NCBI GenBank assembly: GCA_030539055.1 | Contig: JAUNSV010000013.1 | Location: forward strand, 1 to 40,645 | Direction of reading: 5' to 3' | Length of the DNA stretch: 40,645 nt | DNA from: Eubacteriales bacterium | GTDB lineage: Bacteria > Bacillota > Clostridia > Lachnospirales > Lachnospiraceae | Shown here: positions 25,154 through 33,473 of the stretch, in pieces | Layout of the letters: the number at the start of each line of letters is the position of its first letter | Numbering within the stretch: the first letter of the stretch is position 1 | The notes under the pieces: generated by a model | Databases searched by the model: none | What the model was told of the DNA's origin: nothing | The model's input: only the letters and a program-made list of their open reading frames with translations | Position numbers and translations under genes: made by a program

Positions 25154-26368
25154 ATGTTTGCAAAAAATGATTTTAAGTACAAAATGAATACTATGCCACA
25201 ATCAGATGATAAGAATTTAAGTCTTATGTCTGAAACGGAAATCAAAAAGGCAAGAAAATTTCATGAAAGCTTTCCTCAATATGAAGTAACACCTTTAGTT
25301 GATTTGAAAGAAATGGCTAAATATTTGGGATTAAAAAAAGTAAGTGTAAAAGATGAATCATACCGTTTTGGATTAAATGCTTTTAAAGTTCTTGGTGGTT
25401 CTTTTGCAATGGCAAAGTATATTGCATCAAAATTAAATAGGGATGTAAGCGAATGTGATTATAATTATCTTACATCAGACAATTTAAAAAAAGAATTTGG
25501 TCAAACTACATTTTTTTCTGCAACCGATGGTAATCATGGAAGAGGAGTAGCTTGGAGTGCAAATAAGCTTGGACAAAAAGCAGTAATACTTATGCCAAAA
25601 GGATCTACAAAAACTCGTTTTGATAATATACAAAAAGAGGGTGCTAAAGTAACTATTGAAGAAGTAAATTATGATGAATGTGTTCGTATGGCAGCTGCAC
25701 AATGTAAAACATTAACAGATAAAGGCGAAAGTGCTGTAGTAGTTCAAGATACAGCCTGGGAGGGTTACACAGAAATTCCTACCTATATAATGCAGGGATA
25801 TGGTACAATGTCTTCAGAAGCTGTTGAACAACTTGGAGAAAGACCAACACATATTTTTGTGCAAGCTGGAGTAGGTTCTCTTGCTGGAGCAGTAGTAGGT
25901 TATTTTTCAAATAAGTATAAAGATAATCCACCAAAAATGATAGTAGTAGAGACTTCATGTGCAGATTGCTTGTATAAAGGAGCTCTTGCTAATGATGGAA
26001 ATCCACGAATAGTAGATGGAGAAATGAATTCAATTATGGCAGGCCTATGCTGTGGTGAACCAAGTACTATTTCTTGGGACATATTAAGAAATCATGTAAG
26101 TGCTTTTATATCTGCAGAGGATATAGTAGCTGCAAGAGGAATGAGAATGCTAGGATCCCCTCTAAAAGGCGATAAACCAATAGTATCTGGCGAATCTGGT
26201 GCAGTACCATTTGGTGCATTAGCAACAATAATGCTTAGTGATGATTTTAAAGAATTGAGAGAAGAATTAGATTTAAATAGTAATTCAAATGTATTATTAT
26301 TTTCTACAGAGGGAGATACAGACCCTATAAGATGGAAAAATATTATTTGGGAAGCAAAAGAAAGATAA
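25154..26368 (+). CDS. ygeX: Diaminopropionate ammonia-lyase
   Basis: PLP enzyme that splits 2,3-diaminopropionate into 2-aminoacrylate (then pyruvate) and ammonia. The 404-residue protein matches E. coli YgeX in size. The PLP Lys is residue 78 in GLNAFKVLGGSFA. The Asn/Gly loop TDGNHGRGVAW and the phosphate-holding glycine loop VQAGVGSLAGAVVG are clear, and SGESGAVPFGAL near the end is typical. AAAGGAGCG precedes ATG 25154. It lies among ygeY, ygeW, ssnA, ygfK and xdhD, the set shown in gut bacteria to be needed for anaerobic urate use. There it would make pyruvate-level carbon from a ring-opening product. Confidence 0.96.
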   Translation: MFAKNDFKYKMNTMPQSDDKNLSLMSETEIKKARKFHESFPQYEVTPLVDLKEMAKYLGLKKVSVKDESYRFGLNAFKVLGGSFAMAKYIASKLNRDVSECDYNYLTSDNLKKEFGQTTFFSATDGNHGRGVAWSANKLGQKAVILMPKGSTKTRFDNIQKEGAKVTIEEVNYDECVRMAAAQCKTLTDKGESAVVVQDTAWEGYTEIPTYIMQGYGTMSSEAVEQLGERPTHIFVQAGVGSLAGAVVGYFSNKYKDNPPKMIVVETSCADCLYKGALANDGNPRIVDGEMNSIMAGLCCGEPSTISWDILRNHVSAFISAEDIVAARGMRMLGSPLKGDKPIVSGESGAVPFGALATIMLSDDFKELREELDLNSNSNVLLFSTEGDTDPIRWKNIIWEAKER

Positions 26369-26399
26369 TTAAAATAAAAAAATATAAGGAGAAAAATTT

Positions 26400-27719
26400 A
26401 TGGATTTTAAAAAGATTCAAGAAGCATCACAAAAGTATTCAAAAGATATGAATGCTTTTTTAAGAGCAATCGTATTAAACAAAGGTGAGTCATGTGGAGA
26501 AAAAGCACACATAGCTACTATTGAAAAGGAAATGAAGAAATTAAAATTTGACAAAGTTCAAATTGACAAAATGGGAAATGTAATTGGTTATATGGGTAAT
26601 GGACCTAAAATTATTGCTTTTGATGCACATATTGATACAGTAGGAATAGGAAATATTGCAAATTGGAAATTTGATCCATATAAAGGATATGAAAATGCAA
26701 CAGAAATTGGTGGAAGAGGTACATCTGATCAATTAGGTGGTATTGTATCTGCAACTTATGGTGCAAGAATAATGAAAGATTTAGACCTAATACCAAAAGG
26801 ATATAAAATAATGGTTGTTGGATCTGTACAAGAGGAAGATTGTGATGGATTATGTTGGCAATATATAATTAAAGAAGATAAGATTCGCCCAGAGTTTGTA
26901 GTTTCTACAGAGCCTACAGATGGTGGAATATATAGAGGACAGCGTGGTAGAATGGAAATAAGAATAGATGTAAAAGGTATTTCTTGCCACGGTTCAGCGC
27001 CAGAGAGAGGGGATAATGCTATATACAAAATGGCAGATATTCTTCAAGATGTAAGAAGTTTAAATTCAAATCCAAAAACAGATAAAAAAATACCAGGGCT
27101 TGCAAAAATGCTTGATCCAAAATTCAATAAAGATTATAAAGAAGCAAAATTCCTTGGAAGAGGTACAGTAACTTGTTCAGAAATATTTTTCACATCTCCA
27201 TCAAGATGTGCTGTAGCAGATTCTTGTAGCGTATCACTCGATAGAAGAATGACATTTGGAGAAACTTGGCAATCTTGTATTAAAGAAATAGAAAATTTAC
27301 CAGCAGTAAAAAAATATAAAAAAGATGTAAAAGTTTCTATGTATAAATATGATAGACCATCTTACAAAAACTTGGTTTATCCTATAGAATGCTACTTCCC
27401 AACTTGGGCTATACCAAGAGATCATAAAGTAACTAAAGCACTTGAAAAAGCATATGTTTCTTTGTTTGGTAAAAAAAGAATTGGGCTAGATCCAAAAATG
27501 ACTCCAAAACAAAAAGAGAGAAGAAAAGCAACATTAGTAGATAAATGGACATTTTCTACAAATGGTGTTACTATCATGGGAAGAAATAAAATTCCTTGTA
27601 TAGGATTTGGACCTGGAGCAGAATCAGAAGCACATGCACCTAATGAACATACATGGAAAAAAGATTTGGTAACTTGTGCAGCAACTTATGCAGCACTACC
27701 ACTATGTTACGCACAATAA
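26400..27719 (+). CDS. ygeY: YgeY family M20 metallohydrolase
   Basis: A 439-residue peptidase M20 family amidohydrolase, similar to ArgE/DapE. Metal ligands appear in FDAHIDTVG (His77, Asp79), the catalytic pair in VQEEDCDGL (near residue 145), STEPTDGG, a dimerisation-domain His in [14 protein letters not shown] and the final metal His in AHAPNEHTW. It is part of the conserved ygeW-ygeX-ygeY group and probably hydrolyses an amide or ureido bond of a purine-ring fragment upstream of YgeX; the precise substrate is inferred, not seen. RBS AAGGAGAAA precedes ATG 26400, 31 bases after ygeX. Confidence 0.93.
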   Translation: MDFKKIQEASQKYSKDMNAFLRAIVLNKGESCGEKAHIATIEKEMKKLKFDKVQIDKMGNVIGYMGNGPKIIAFDAHIDTVGIGNIANWKFDPYKGYENATEIGGRGTSDQLGGIVSATYGARIMKDLDLIPKGYKIMVVGSVQEEDCDGLCWQYIIKEDKIRPEFVVSTEPTDGGIYRGQRGRMEIRIDVKGISCHGSAPERGDNAIYKMADILQDVRSLNSNPKTDKKIPGLAKMLDPKFNKDYKEAKFLGRGTVTCSEIFFTSPSRCAVADSCSVSLDRRMTFGETWQSCIKEIENLPAVKKYKKDVKVSMYKYDRPSYKNLVYPIECYFPTWAIPRDHKVTKALEKAYVSLFGKKRIGLDPKMTPKQKERRKATLVDKWTFSTNGVTIMGRNKIPCIGFGPGAESEAHAPNEHTWKKDLVTCAATYAALPLCYAQ

Positions 27720-27741
27720 AAATAATAAGGAGAAAAAAACA

Positions 27742-28941
27742 ATGGCAACAGATTTCAACAAAGCAATAGAAGCGTTAAAGAAATTAAATTTTAAAAATAT
27801 GTATAGGAAAGATTTCTTTCTTACTTGGGACCACACTATTGAAGAATTAAAATCCGTTTGGAATGTAGCAGATGCATTAAGAGCACTTCGTGAACAAAAT
27901 ATTTCTACAAAAGTATTTGATTCTGGTTTAGGAATTTCTATTTTTAGAGATAATTCTACAAGAACAAGATTTTCTTTTGCATCAGCTTGTAATTTACTTG
28001 GGTTAGAAGTACAAGACTTGGATGAGAAGAAATCTCAAATAGCACATGGAGAAACTTTAAGAGAGACAGCAAATATGGTTTCTTTTATGGCAGATGTTAT
28101 TGGTATTAGAGATGATATGTATATAGGAAAGGGGCACACTTACCAAAAAGATTTTTGTGATTCTGTTGAATATGGTTATGAGCATGGCATACTAGAGCAA
28201 AGACCTTATTTAGTAAATTTACAATGTGATATAGATCACCCAACACAAGTTATGGCAGATGCTGCACACTGTATAAGAGAGTTTGGTGGAGTAGAAAATT
28301 TAAAAGGAAAGAAAATTGCTATGACTTGGGCTTACTCTCCATCTTACGGAAAACCACTTTCTGTACCTCAAGGTGTTGTAGGATTATTCTCAAGACTAGG
28401 AATGGAAGTATCACTTGCTTATCCAGAGGGCTACGAAATAATGGATGATGTTGTAGAAGTAGCAAAAAAACAAACAAGTGAATCAGGTGGCAAATTTAGT
28501 ATATCACACGATATGAAAGAAGCATTTAAAGATGCAGATATAATTTATCCAAAATCTTGGGCACCTTTCAAAGCTATGGAAAAAAGAACAGACCTTTACT
28601 CAAAAGGCGATCAAGAGGGAATTGATAAATTAGAAAAAGAATTGCTATCACAAAACGCTAATCATAAGGACTGGGCATGTACAGAAGATATGATGAAACT
28701 TACAAAAGGTGGAAAAGGATTATATTTACATTGCTTACCAGCAGATATAACAGGCCTTTCTTGTAAAGAGGGCGAAGTAGATAAATCAGTATTTGATAGA
28801 TACTTAGATCCACTTTATAAACAAGCTTCTTTCAAACCATATGTTATAGCAGCTATGATTATGCTTGCACAATTTGAGAATCCAGTTAAGATATTAGAGG
28901 ATTTAAAAAGTAAAAAGAGTGATAGAGTTTTTGAAAGATAA
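27742..28941 (+). CDS. ygeW: YgeW family carbamoyltransferase
   Basis: A 399-residue knotted-fold carbamoyltransferase related to ornithine/aspartate transcarbamylases. The carbamoyl-phosphate loop is FRDNSTRTRFSFASA; other family signatures are DEKKSQIAHGE, ADAAHCIREFG, MTWAYSPSYGKPLSVPQG and LHCLPADI. In a catabolic setting it likely runs as a phosphorolytic carbamoyl transfer that yields carbamoyl phosphate and hence ATP from a ureido intermediate; that direction is inferred. I chose ATG 27742 behind AAGGAGAAAA; an in-frame upstream start at 27676 lies inside ygeY and has no ribosome site. Confidence 0.94.
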   Translation: MATDFNKAIEALKKLNFKNMYRKDFFLTWDHTIEELKSVWNVADALRALREQNISTKVFDSGLGISIFRDNSTRTRFSFASACNLLGLEVQDLDEKKSQIAHGETLRETANMVSFMADVIGIRDDMYIGKGHTYQKDFCDSVEYGYEHGILEQRPYLVNLQCDIDHPTQVMADAAHCIREFGGVENLKGKKIAMTWAYSPSYGKPLSVPQGVVGLFSRLGMEVSLAYPEGYEIMDDVVEVAKKQTSESGGKFSISHDMKEAFKDADIIYPKSWAPFKAMEKRTDLYSKGDQEGIDKLEKELLSQNANHKDWACTEDMMKLTKGGKGLYLHCLPADITGLSCKEGEVDKSVFDRYLDPLYKQASFKPYVIAAMIMLAQFENPVKILEDLKSKKSDRVFER

Positions 28942-29002
28942 TTTTTAAATAATACTACTTTAAGATAAAGAAAATCAATTTGATTAAAAGGAGAAAAACT
29001 TC

Positions 29003-30334
29003 ATGATTATTGTATACAATGGTAGAATGATAACTAGAGATGAAAAAAATCCTTTTATTGAAGACGGTGCAGTTTTAATTGATGGTAAAATAATTAAGGA
29101 AGTAGGTAAAACTACCCAATTAAAGAAAAAATATCCAAAGTCAGAATTAATAGATGCAAAAGGCGGGCTTATTATGCCTGCCTTTATTAATATGCATGAA
29201 CATATTTATTCTGCAATGGCTAGAGGATTATCAATAAAAGGATATAAAGGAAATACATTTTTAGAAATATTAGATGGTCAATGGTGGAAAATAGACAGAA
29301 ACCTAAACAATAATTTGACATACTATAGTGCATTAGAAACATATATTGAATGTATAAAAAATGGAGTAACAACAATTTTTGATCATCATGCATCCTTTGG
29401 AGAAATAACTAATTCACTAGATTTTATAGAGAAAGCAAATAATGAACTAGGTCTTAGATCTTGCTTGTGTTATGAAACATCCGATAGAGATGGTCAAAAA
29501 AAATCAGATAGTGCTATAAAAGAAAATATAAGATTTATTAAAAAATGTGAAAAAGATAAAAGTGATATGATAAAAGCTATGTTTGGAATGCATGCACAAT
29601 TTACTTTATCAGATAAAACATTAGAAAAAAGTATGAAAGATATTCCAAAAGGAGTAGGTGTACATATTCATGTAGCAGAGGGTATTGAAGATTTACACGC
29701 TTGCCTTAAAGATCATCACAAAAGAATAGTGGATAGACTATATGATTTTGGAATACTTGGCGAAAAGACTATGCTTGCACATGCTATATATGTAAATGAA
29801 CATGAATTAGATTTAATCAAACATTCAAACACTATGGTAGTGCATAATCCAGAGTCAAATATGGGCAATGCCTGTGGTTGCCCTCCAACCTTAAGACAAT
29901 TTCAAAAAGGAATTTTAGTAGGGCTTGGTTCAGATGGTTACACACATGATATGATGGAATCATACAAAGTAGCAAAACTACTTCATCAACATTCAAATTG
30001 TGATGCAACATGCGCTTGGGGTGAGATACCAGCTATGCTATTTGAAAACAATGCAAAAATGGCAAATAGATATTTTAAAACACCACTTGGTAAAATTAAA
30101 AAAGGATATTCTGGAGATGTAATAGTAGTGAATTATATTCCACCAACACCAATGAATAAAGATAATATCAGTGGTCATTTACTTTTTGGTATAAATGGTG
30201 CTATGGTAAATACTACTATTTGTGCTGGAAAAGTGCTAATGAAAGATAGAAAGTTACAAAATATAGATGAAGAGAAAACACTAGCAAAAATAAGAGAAGC
30301 AAGTAAAGTACTATGGAAAAAAATAAATGGATAA
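29003..30334 (+). CDS. ssnA: SsnA family aminohydrolase
   Basis: A 443-residue amidohydrolase-superfamily enzyme of the SsnA type, a marker gene of the selenium/molybdenum hydroxylase cluster. Metal ligands are in FINMHEHIYSAMARG (HxH), the His of VHIHVAEG, the His of MLAHAIYV and the Asp of VGLGSDGYTHDM. SsnA proteins are required with YgfK and XdhD for anaerobic purine use and probably hydrolyse a purine or ring-opened intermediate. It is distinct from GuaD in the same operon, lacking the LDWLQ..TFP segment. AAAGGAG lies upstream of ATG 29003. ygfK follows 12 bases later. Confidence 0.93.
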   Translation: MIIVYNGRMITRDEKNPFIEDGAVLIDGKIIKEVGKTTQLKKKYPKSELIDAKGGLIMPAFINMHEHIYSAMARGLSIKGYKGNTFLEILDGQWWKIDRNLNNNLTYYSALETYIECIKNGVTTIFDHHASFGEITNSLDFIEKANNELGLRSCLCYETSDRDGQKKSDSAIKENIRFIKKCEKDKSDMIKAMFGMHAQFTLSDKTLEKSMKDIPKGVGVHIHVAEGIEDLHACLKDHHKRIVDRLYDFGILGEKTMLAHAIYVNEHELDLIKHSNTMVVHNPESNMGNACGCPPTLRQFQKGILVGLGSDGYTHDMMESYKVAKLLHQHSNCDATCAWGEIPAMLFENNAKMANRYFKTPLGKIKKGYSGDVIVVNYIPPTPMNKDNISGHLLFGINGAMVNTTICAGKVLMKDRKLQNIDEEKTLAKIREASKVLWKKING

Positions 30335-30346
30335 AAAGGAGATTAT

Positions 30347-33300
30347 ATGCGTGATATTATGACACCAATTCCATTTGATAGTTTAATGAAATGGATATTA
30401 GATGAAAATAAAAAGCACAATAAAGTATTTGGATTGCATACTTTGTATCATGCAAATTCAAAAAAAACATATTCTATTTTTGGTAAAAAAATAGAAACAT
30501 TGATTGGACCAGCAGCAGGACCACACACACAATTAGCACAAAATATAATTGCTTCGTATTTAGAGGGAGCAAGATTTATTGAATTAAAAACTGTACAAAA
30601 ATTAGATGGGCTAGATTTACCAGTTTCTAAACCTTGTATCAAAGCAGATGATGAGGGATACAATTGTGAGTGGTCTACGGAATTGTTTATACCACAAGCT
30701 TTTGATGAATATGTAAAAGCATATTTTGCTATTAAAATATTATCTAAGGAGTGGGGCTTAGGAGATATGGATGCATTTTTATTCTCTATGTCTGTAGGTT
30801 ACGATTTAGATGGTATAAAAACAAAAAAAATAAACGATTTCATAGAGGGCTTAAAGGATGCTACAAATACACCACAATTTATTGAATGCAAAGAGTGGTT
30901 AGAGAAAAATATTAAATTATTTAAAAAGTTCAAGAAAGCAGATATTTCAAAAATTTCTGGAAAAATATGTAACCAAGTAACACTATCAACACTTCATGGT
31001 TGCCCACCAAAAGAGATAGAAAGAATTGCTACTTATTTAATCACAGAGAAGAAGCTTCACACTCTAATAAAATGTAATCCTACACTTTTAGGTTATGATT
31101 ATGCAAGAAAAATGCTAGATGATCTAGGTTATGATTATATAAAATTTGGAGAGTTTCATTTTAATGATGATCTTCAATACAAAGATGCACTTCCTATGCT
31201 AAGCAGATTAAAAAAGATTGCAGAAGAAAAAAAATTAAAATTTGGAGTAAAAATTACAAACACATTTCCTGTAGATGTAAAAGAGGACGAACTTCCAAGT
31301 GAAGAAATGTATATGTCTGGAAGAGCTTTATTTCCTTTATCATTGTCTGTAGCTATGAAATTAGCTAATGATTTTGATGGAGAGCTTATGATTTCTTACT
31401 CTGGTGGATGTGATGCTAATAATGTAAATAAATTACTTGAAGCAGGTATTTTTCCTATAACAGTAGCTACAACTCTTTTAAAACCAGGTGGATATGGAAG
31501 ATTCATTCAACTTGCAGAAAGTTCTACTAATGTAAAAGTAAAAGGAAATGATAAAGTAAATGCACAATTAATAAGTTCAATGGTTAATTCATTGAAGAAA
31601 GATACAAATCTTATAAAAAAAGAAAGACCAGATAAAAATAGAACAATAGGAAGAGAAAAGAAAGTACCTCTTATAGATTGTTTTATTGCACCTTGTATGG
31701 AAACTTGCCCTATTCATCAAGATATTACTACATATGGTGCTTTGGTAGGAGAGGGAAAATATGAAGAAGCACTTAAAGTAATCCTTGAAAAAAATCCACT
31801 TCCTTTTATTACAGGTACAATATGTAATCATAAATGTATGCAATCATGTACAAGAAATTATTATGAAGAATCAATTCAAATAAGACACAATAAACTGCTT
31901 GCTGCAATAATAGGTTATGATAAAGTAATAAAAGAAATAAAAATACCAAAAGCAAATGGCAAAAAGGTAGTAGTTGTAGGTGCAGGCCCAGCTGGAATAT
32001 CTGTAGCTACATTTCTTGCAAAAAGAGGATACAGAGTTAAAGTATTTGATAAAGATTCAAAAATTGGTGGAATAGTAAGAAATGTAATTCCATCGTTCAG
32101 AATAAAAGAAGAGTATATCGAAAAAGATGTATCATTTGCAAAAGCACTAGGAGTAGAATTTGTTTTAGGTAGAAAAGTGTTAGATATAAAACAATTGATT
32201 AAAGAAGAAAAAGCAAATTATGGAGTTCTTGCAATAGGTGCAAACAAAAATACAAAATTACCTCTTGAATCTGGCAATGCTATAAAGGCACACTCTTTCT
32301 TAAGAGATTATAATTTATCTGGTGGTAATATTCAAATAGGCGAGAATGTAATAGTAGTTGGTGGTGGCAATACAGCAATGGATGCAGCAAGAGCAGCTAA
32401 AAGAACAAAAGGCGTAAAAAATGTTTATCTATTATATAGAAGAAGCAAAATGTTTATGCCAGCAGATGAAGAAGAGTTGAGAGAAGCAATGGATGATGGA
32501 GTTATTTTTAAAGAATTGTTGCTACCTGTATCATTAAAATCTGGAATAGCAATTTGTAAAAAAATGATCCTAGGAGAAAAAGATGAAAGTGGAAGAAGAA
32601 AAGTAACAGAGAGTGATACAATAGAAGAGATTAAATGTGATACTATTATTGCTGCAATAGGAGAAACAGTAGATAGCGATGTATATTCTAATATGGGTAT
32701 ATTAGTAGATGAAAAAGGAAAAGCAATAGTAGATCAAAATAATCAAACAAGTATAAAAAATGTTTATGTAGCAGGAGATTGCAACAAAGGAGCAAGTGTA
32801 GTAGTAAATGCTATTAAAGATGCTATGATAGTTGCGGAAGGTATATCTGGGAAAAAATTATTCAAAAACTTGCCATCTCAAATGAAAGAAGAAGAGCATT
32901 ATAGTAGAAAAATTAAAATCACTAATTGTGAAATTTGTTTACTGAATAAAAATGAAAAAGATAAAATATTAGAGCCAGATAAAAAGAGATGCTTGTGCTG
33001 TGATACTATATGTGAAAATTGTGTAGAAGTTTGCCCAAACAGAGCAAATGTTTCTATAGAAGTAGACCCAAAATACCAAAAGTTATTTAATTCAAAATAT
33101 CAAATAATACATATAGATTATATGTGCAATGAATGTGGTAATTGTAAAACATTTTGCCCATACAACTCAGCACCTTATAAAGAAAAATTTACATTATTTT
33201 TGAATAAACAAGATTTATACGCAAGTGAGAATCAAGGATTTTGCCCTATAAGTAAAGATAGTTTTCTTGTAAAATTAGATAATACATTTTATACATACAA

Positions 33301-33391
33301 AATAGGTGATACAAAAGTAAAATTTGATAAAAGAATAGGAATAATAATAGATACAATTATTAAAAAATATTCATATTTGATATGGAAGTAA
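30347..33391 (+). CDS. ygfK: YgfK family iron-sulfur flavoprotein oxidoreductase
   Basis: A 1014-residue multi-domain electron-transfer protein, the right size for YgfK. The N-terminal half resembles dihydropyrimidine/dihydroorotate dehydrogenase barrels (GPAAGPHTQLAQN, STLHGCPPKEIERIA). A GltD-like part follows with Cys motifs CMETCPIHQDI and CNHKCMQSC, an FAD site VVVVGAGPAGIS near residue 545, and an NAD(P) site VIVVGGGNTAMDAARA near residue 667. The end carries two ferredoxin-like [4Fe-4S] motifs (CENCVEVCP and CNECGNCKTFCP). It is annotated in databases as putative selenate reductase subunit, but genetics in gut anaerobes ties it to urate/purine use. It probably exchanges electrons with the purine ring or with XdhD. 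Spacing 12 bases after ssnA. Confidence 0.94.
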   Translation: MRDIMTPIPFDSLMKWILDENKKHNKVFGLHTLYHANSKKTYSIFGKKIETLIGPAAGPHTQLAQNIIASYLEGARFIELKTVQKLDGLDLPVSKPCIKADDEGYNCEWSTELFIPQAFDEYVKAYFAIKILSKEWGLGDMDAFLFSMSVGYDLDGIKTKKINDFIEGLKDATNTPQFIECKEWLEKNIKLFKKFKKADISKISGKICNQVTLSTLHGCPPKEIERIATYLITEKKLHTLIKCNPTLLGYDYARKMLDDLGYDYIKFGEFHFNDDLQYKDALPMLSRLKKIAEEKKLKFGVKITNTFPVDVKEDELPSEEMYMSGRALFPLSLSVAMKLANDFDGELMISYSGGCDANNVNKLLEAGIFPITVATTLLKPGGYGRFIQLAESSTNVKVKGNDKVNAQLISSMVNSLKKDTNLIKKERPDKNRTIGREKKVPLIDCFIAPCMETCPIHQDITTYGALVGEGKYEEALKVILEKNPLPFITGTICNHKCMQSCTRNYYEESIQIRHNKLLAAIIGYDKVIKEIKIPKANGKKVVVVGAGPAGISVATFLAKRGYRVKVFDKDSKIGGIVRNVIPSFRIKEEYIEKDVSFAKALGVEFVLGRKVLDIKQLIKEEKANYGVLAIGANKNTKLPLESGNAIKAHSFLRDYNLSGGNIQIGENVIVVGGGNTAMDAARAAKRTKGVKNVYLLYRRSKMFMPADEEELREAMDDGVIFKELLLPVSLKSGIAICKKMILGEKDESGRRKVTESDTIEEIKCDTIIAAIGETVDSDVYSNMGILVDEKGKAIVDQNNQTSIKNVYVAGDCNKGASVVVNAIKDAMIVAEGISGKKLFKNLPSQMKEEEHYSRKIKITNCEICLLNKNEKDKILEPDKKRCLCCDTICENCVEVCPNRANVSIEVDPKYQKLFNSKYQIIHIDYMCNECGNCKTFCPYNSAPYKEKFTLFLNKQDLYASENQGFCPISKDSFLVKLDNTFYTYKIGDTKVKFDKRIGIIIDTIIKKYSYLIWK

Positions 33392-33409
33392 AATAAATTT
33401 TATTCAATT

Positions 33410-33441
33410 CTATACTGCTTAATATTTTTTAAGCAGTATAG
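33410..33441. repeat. Perfect 13-pair inverted repeat between ygfK and xdhD
   Basis: CTATACTGCTTAA and TTAAGCAGTATAG flank a six-base TATTTT loop. No T-tract follows on either strand, so it is not a typical terminator. In the operon mRNA it would form a stable stem between two coding regions, suggesting a processing or stability element. Confidence 0.8.
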
Positions 33442-33473
33442 GAAAAGAATAAAAAAACAAATGAGGAATGAAA

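Noticed and set aside
33410-33441. The ygfK-xdhD inverted repeat as a terminator.
   Set aside because: No T-tract follows the stem on either strand, and xdhD has no promoter of its own that I can see.
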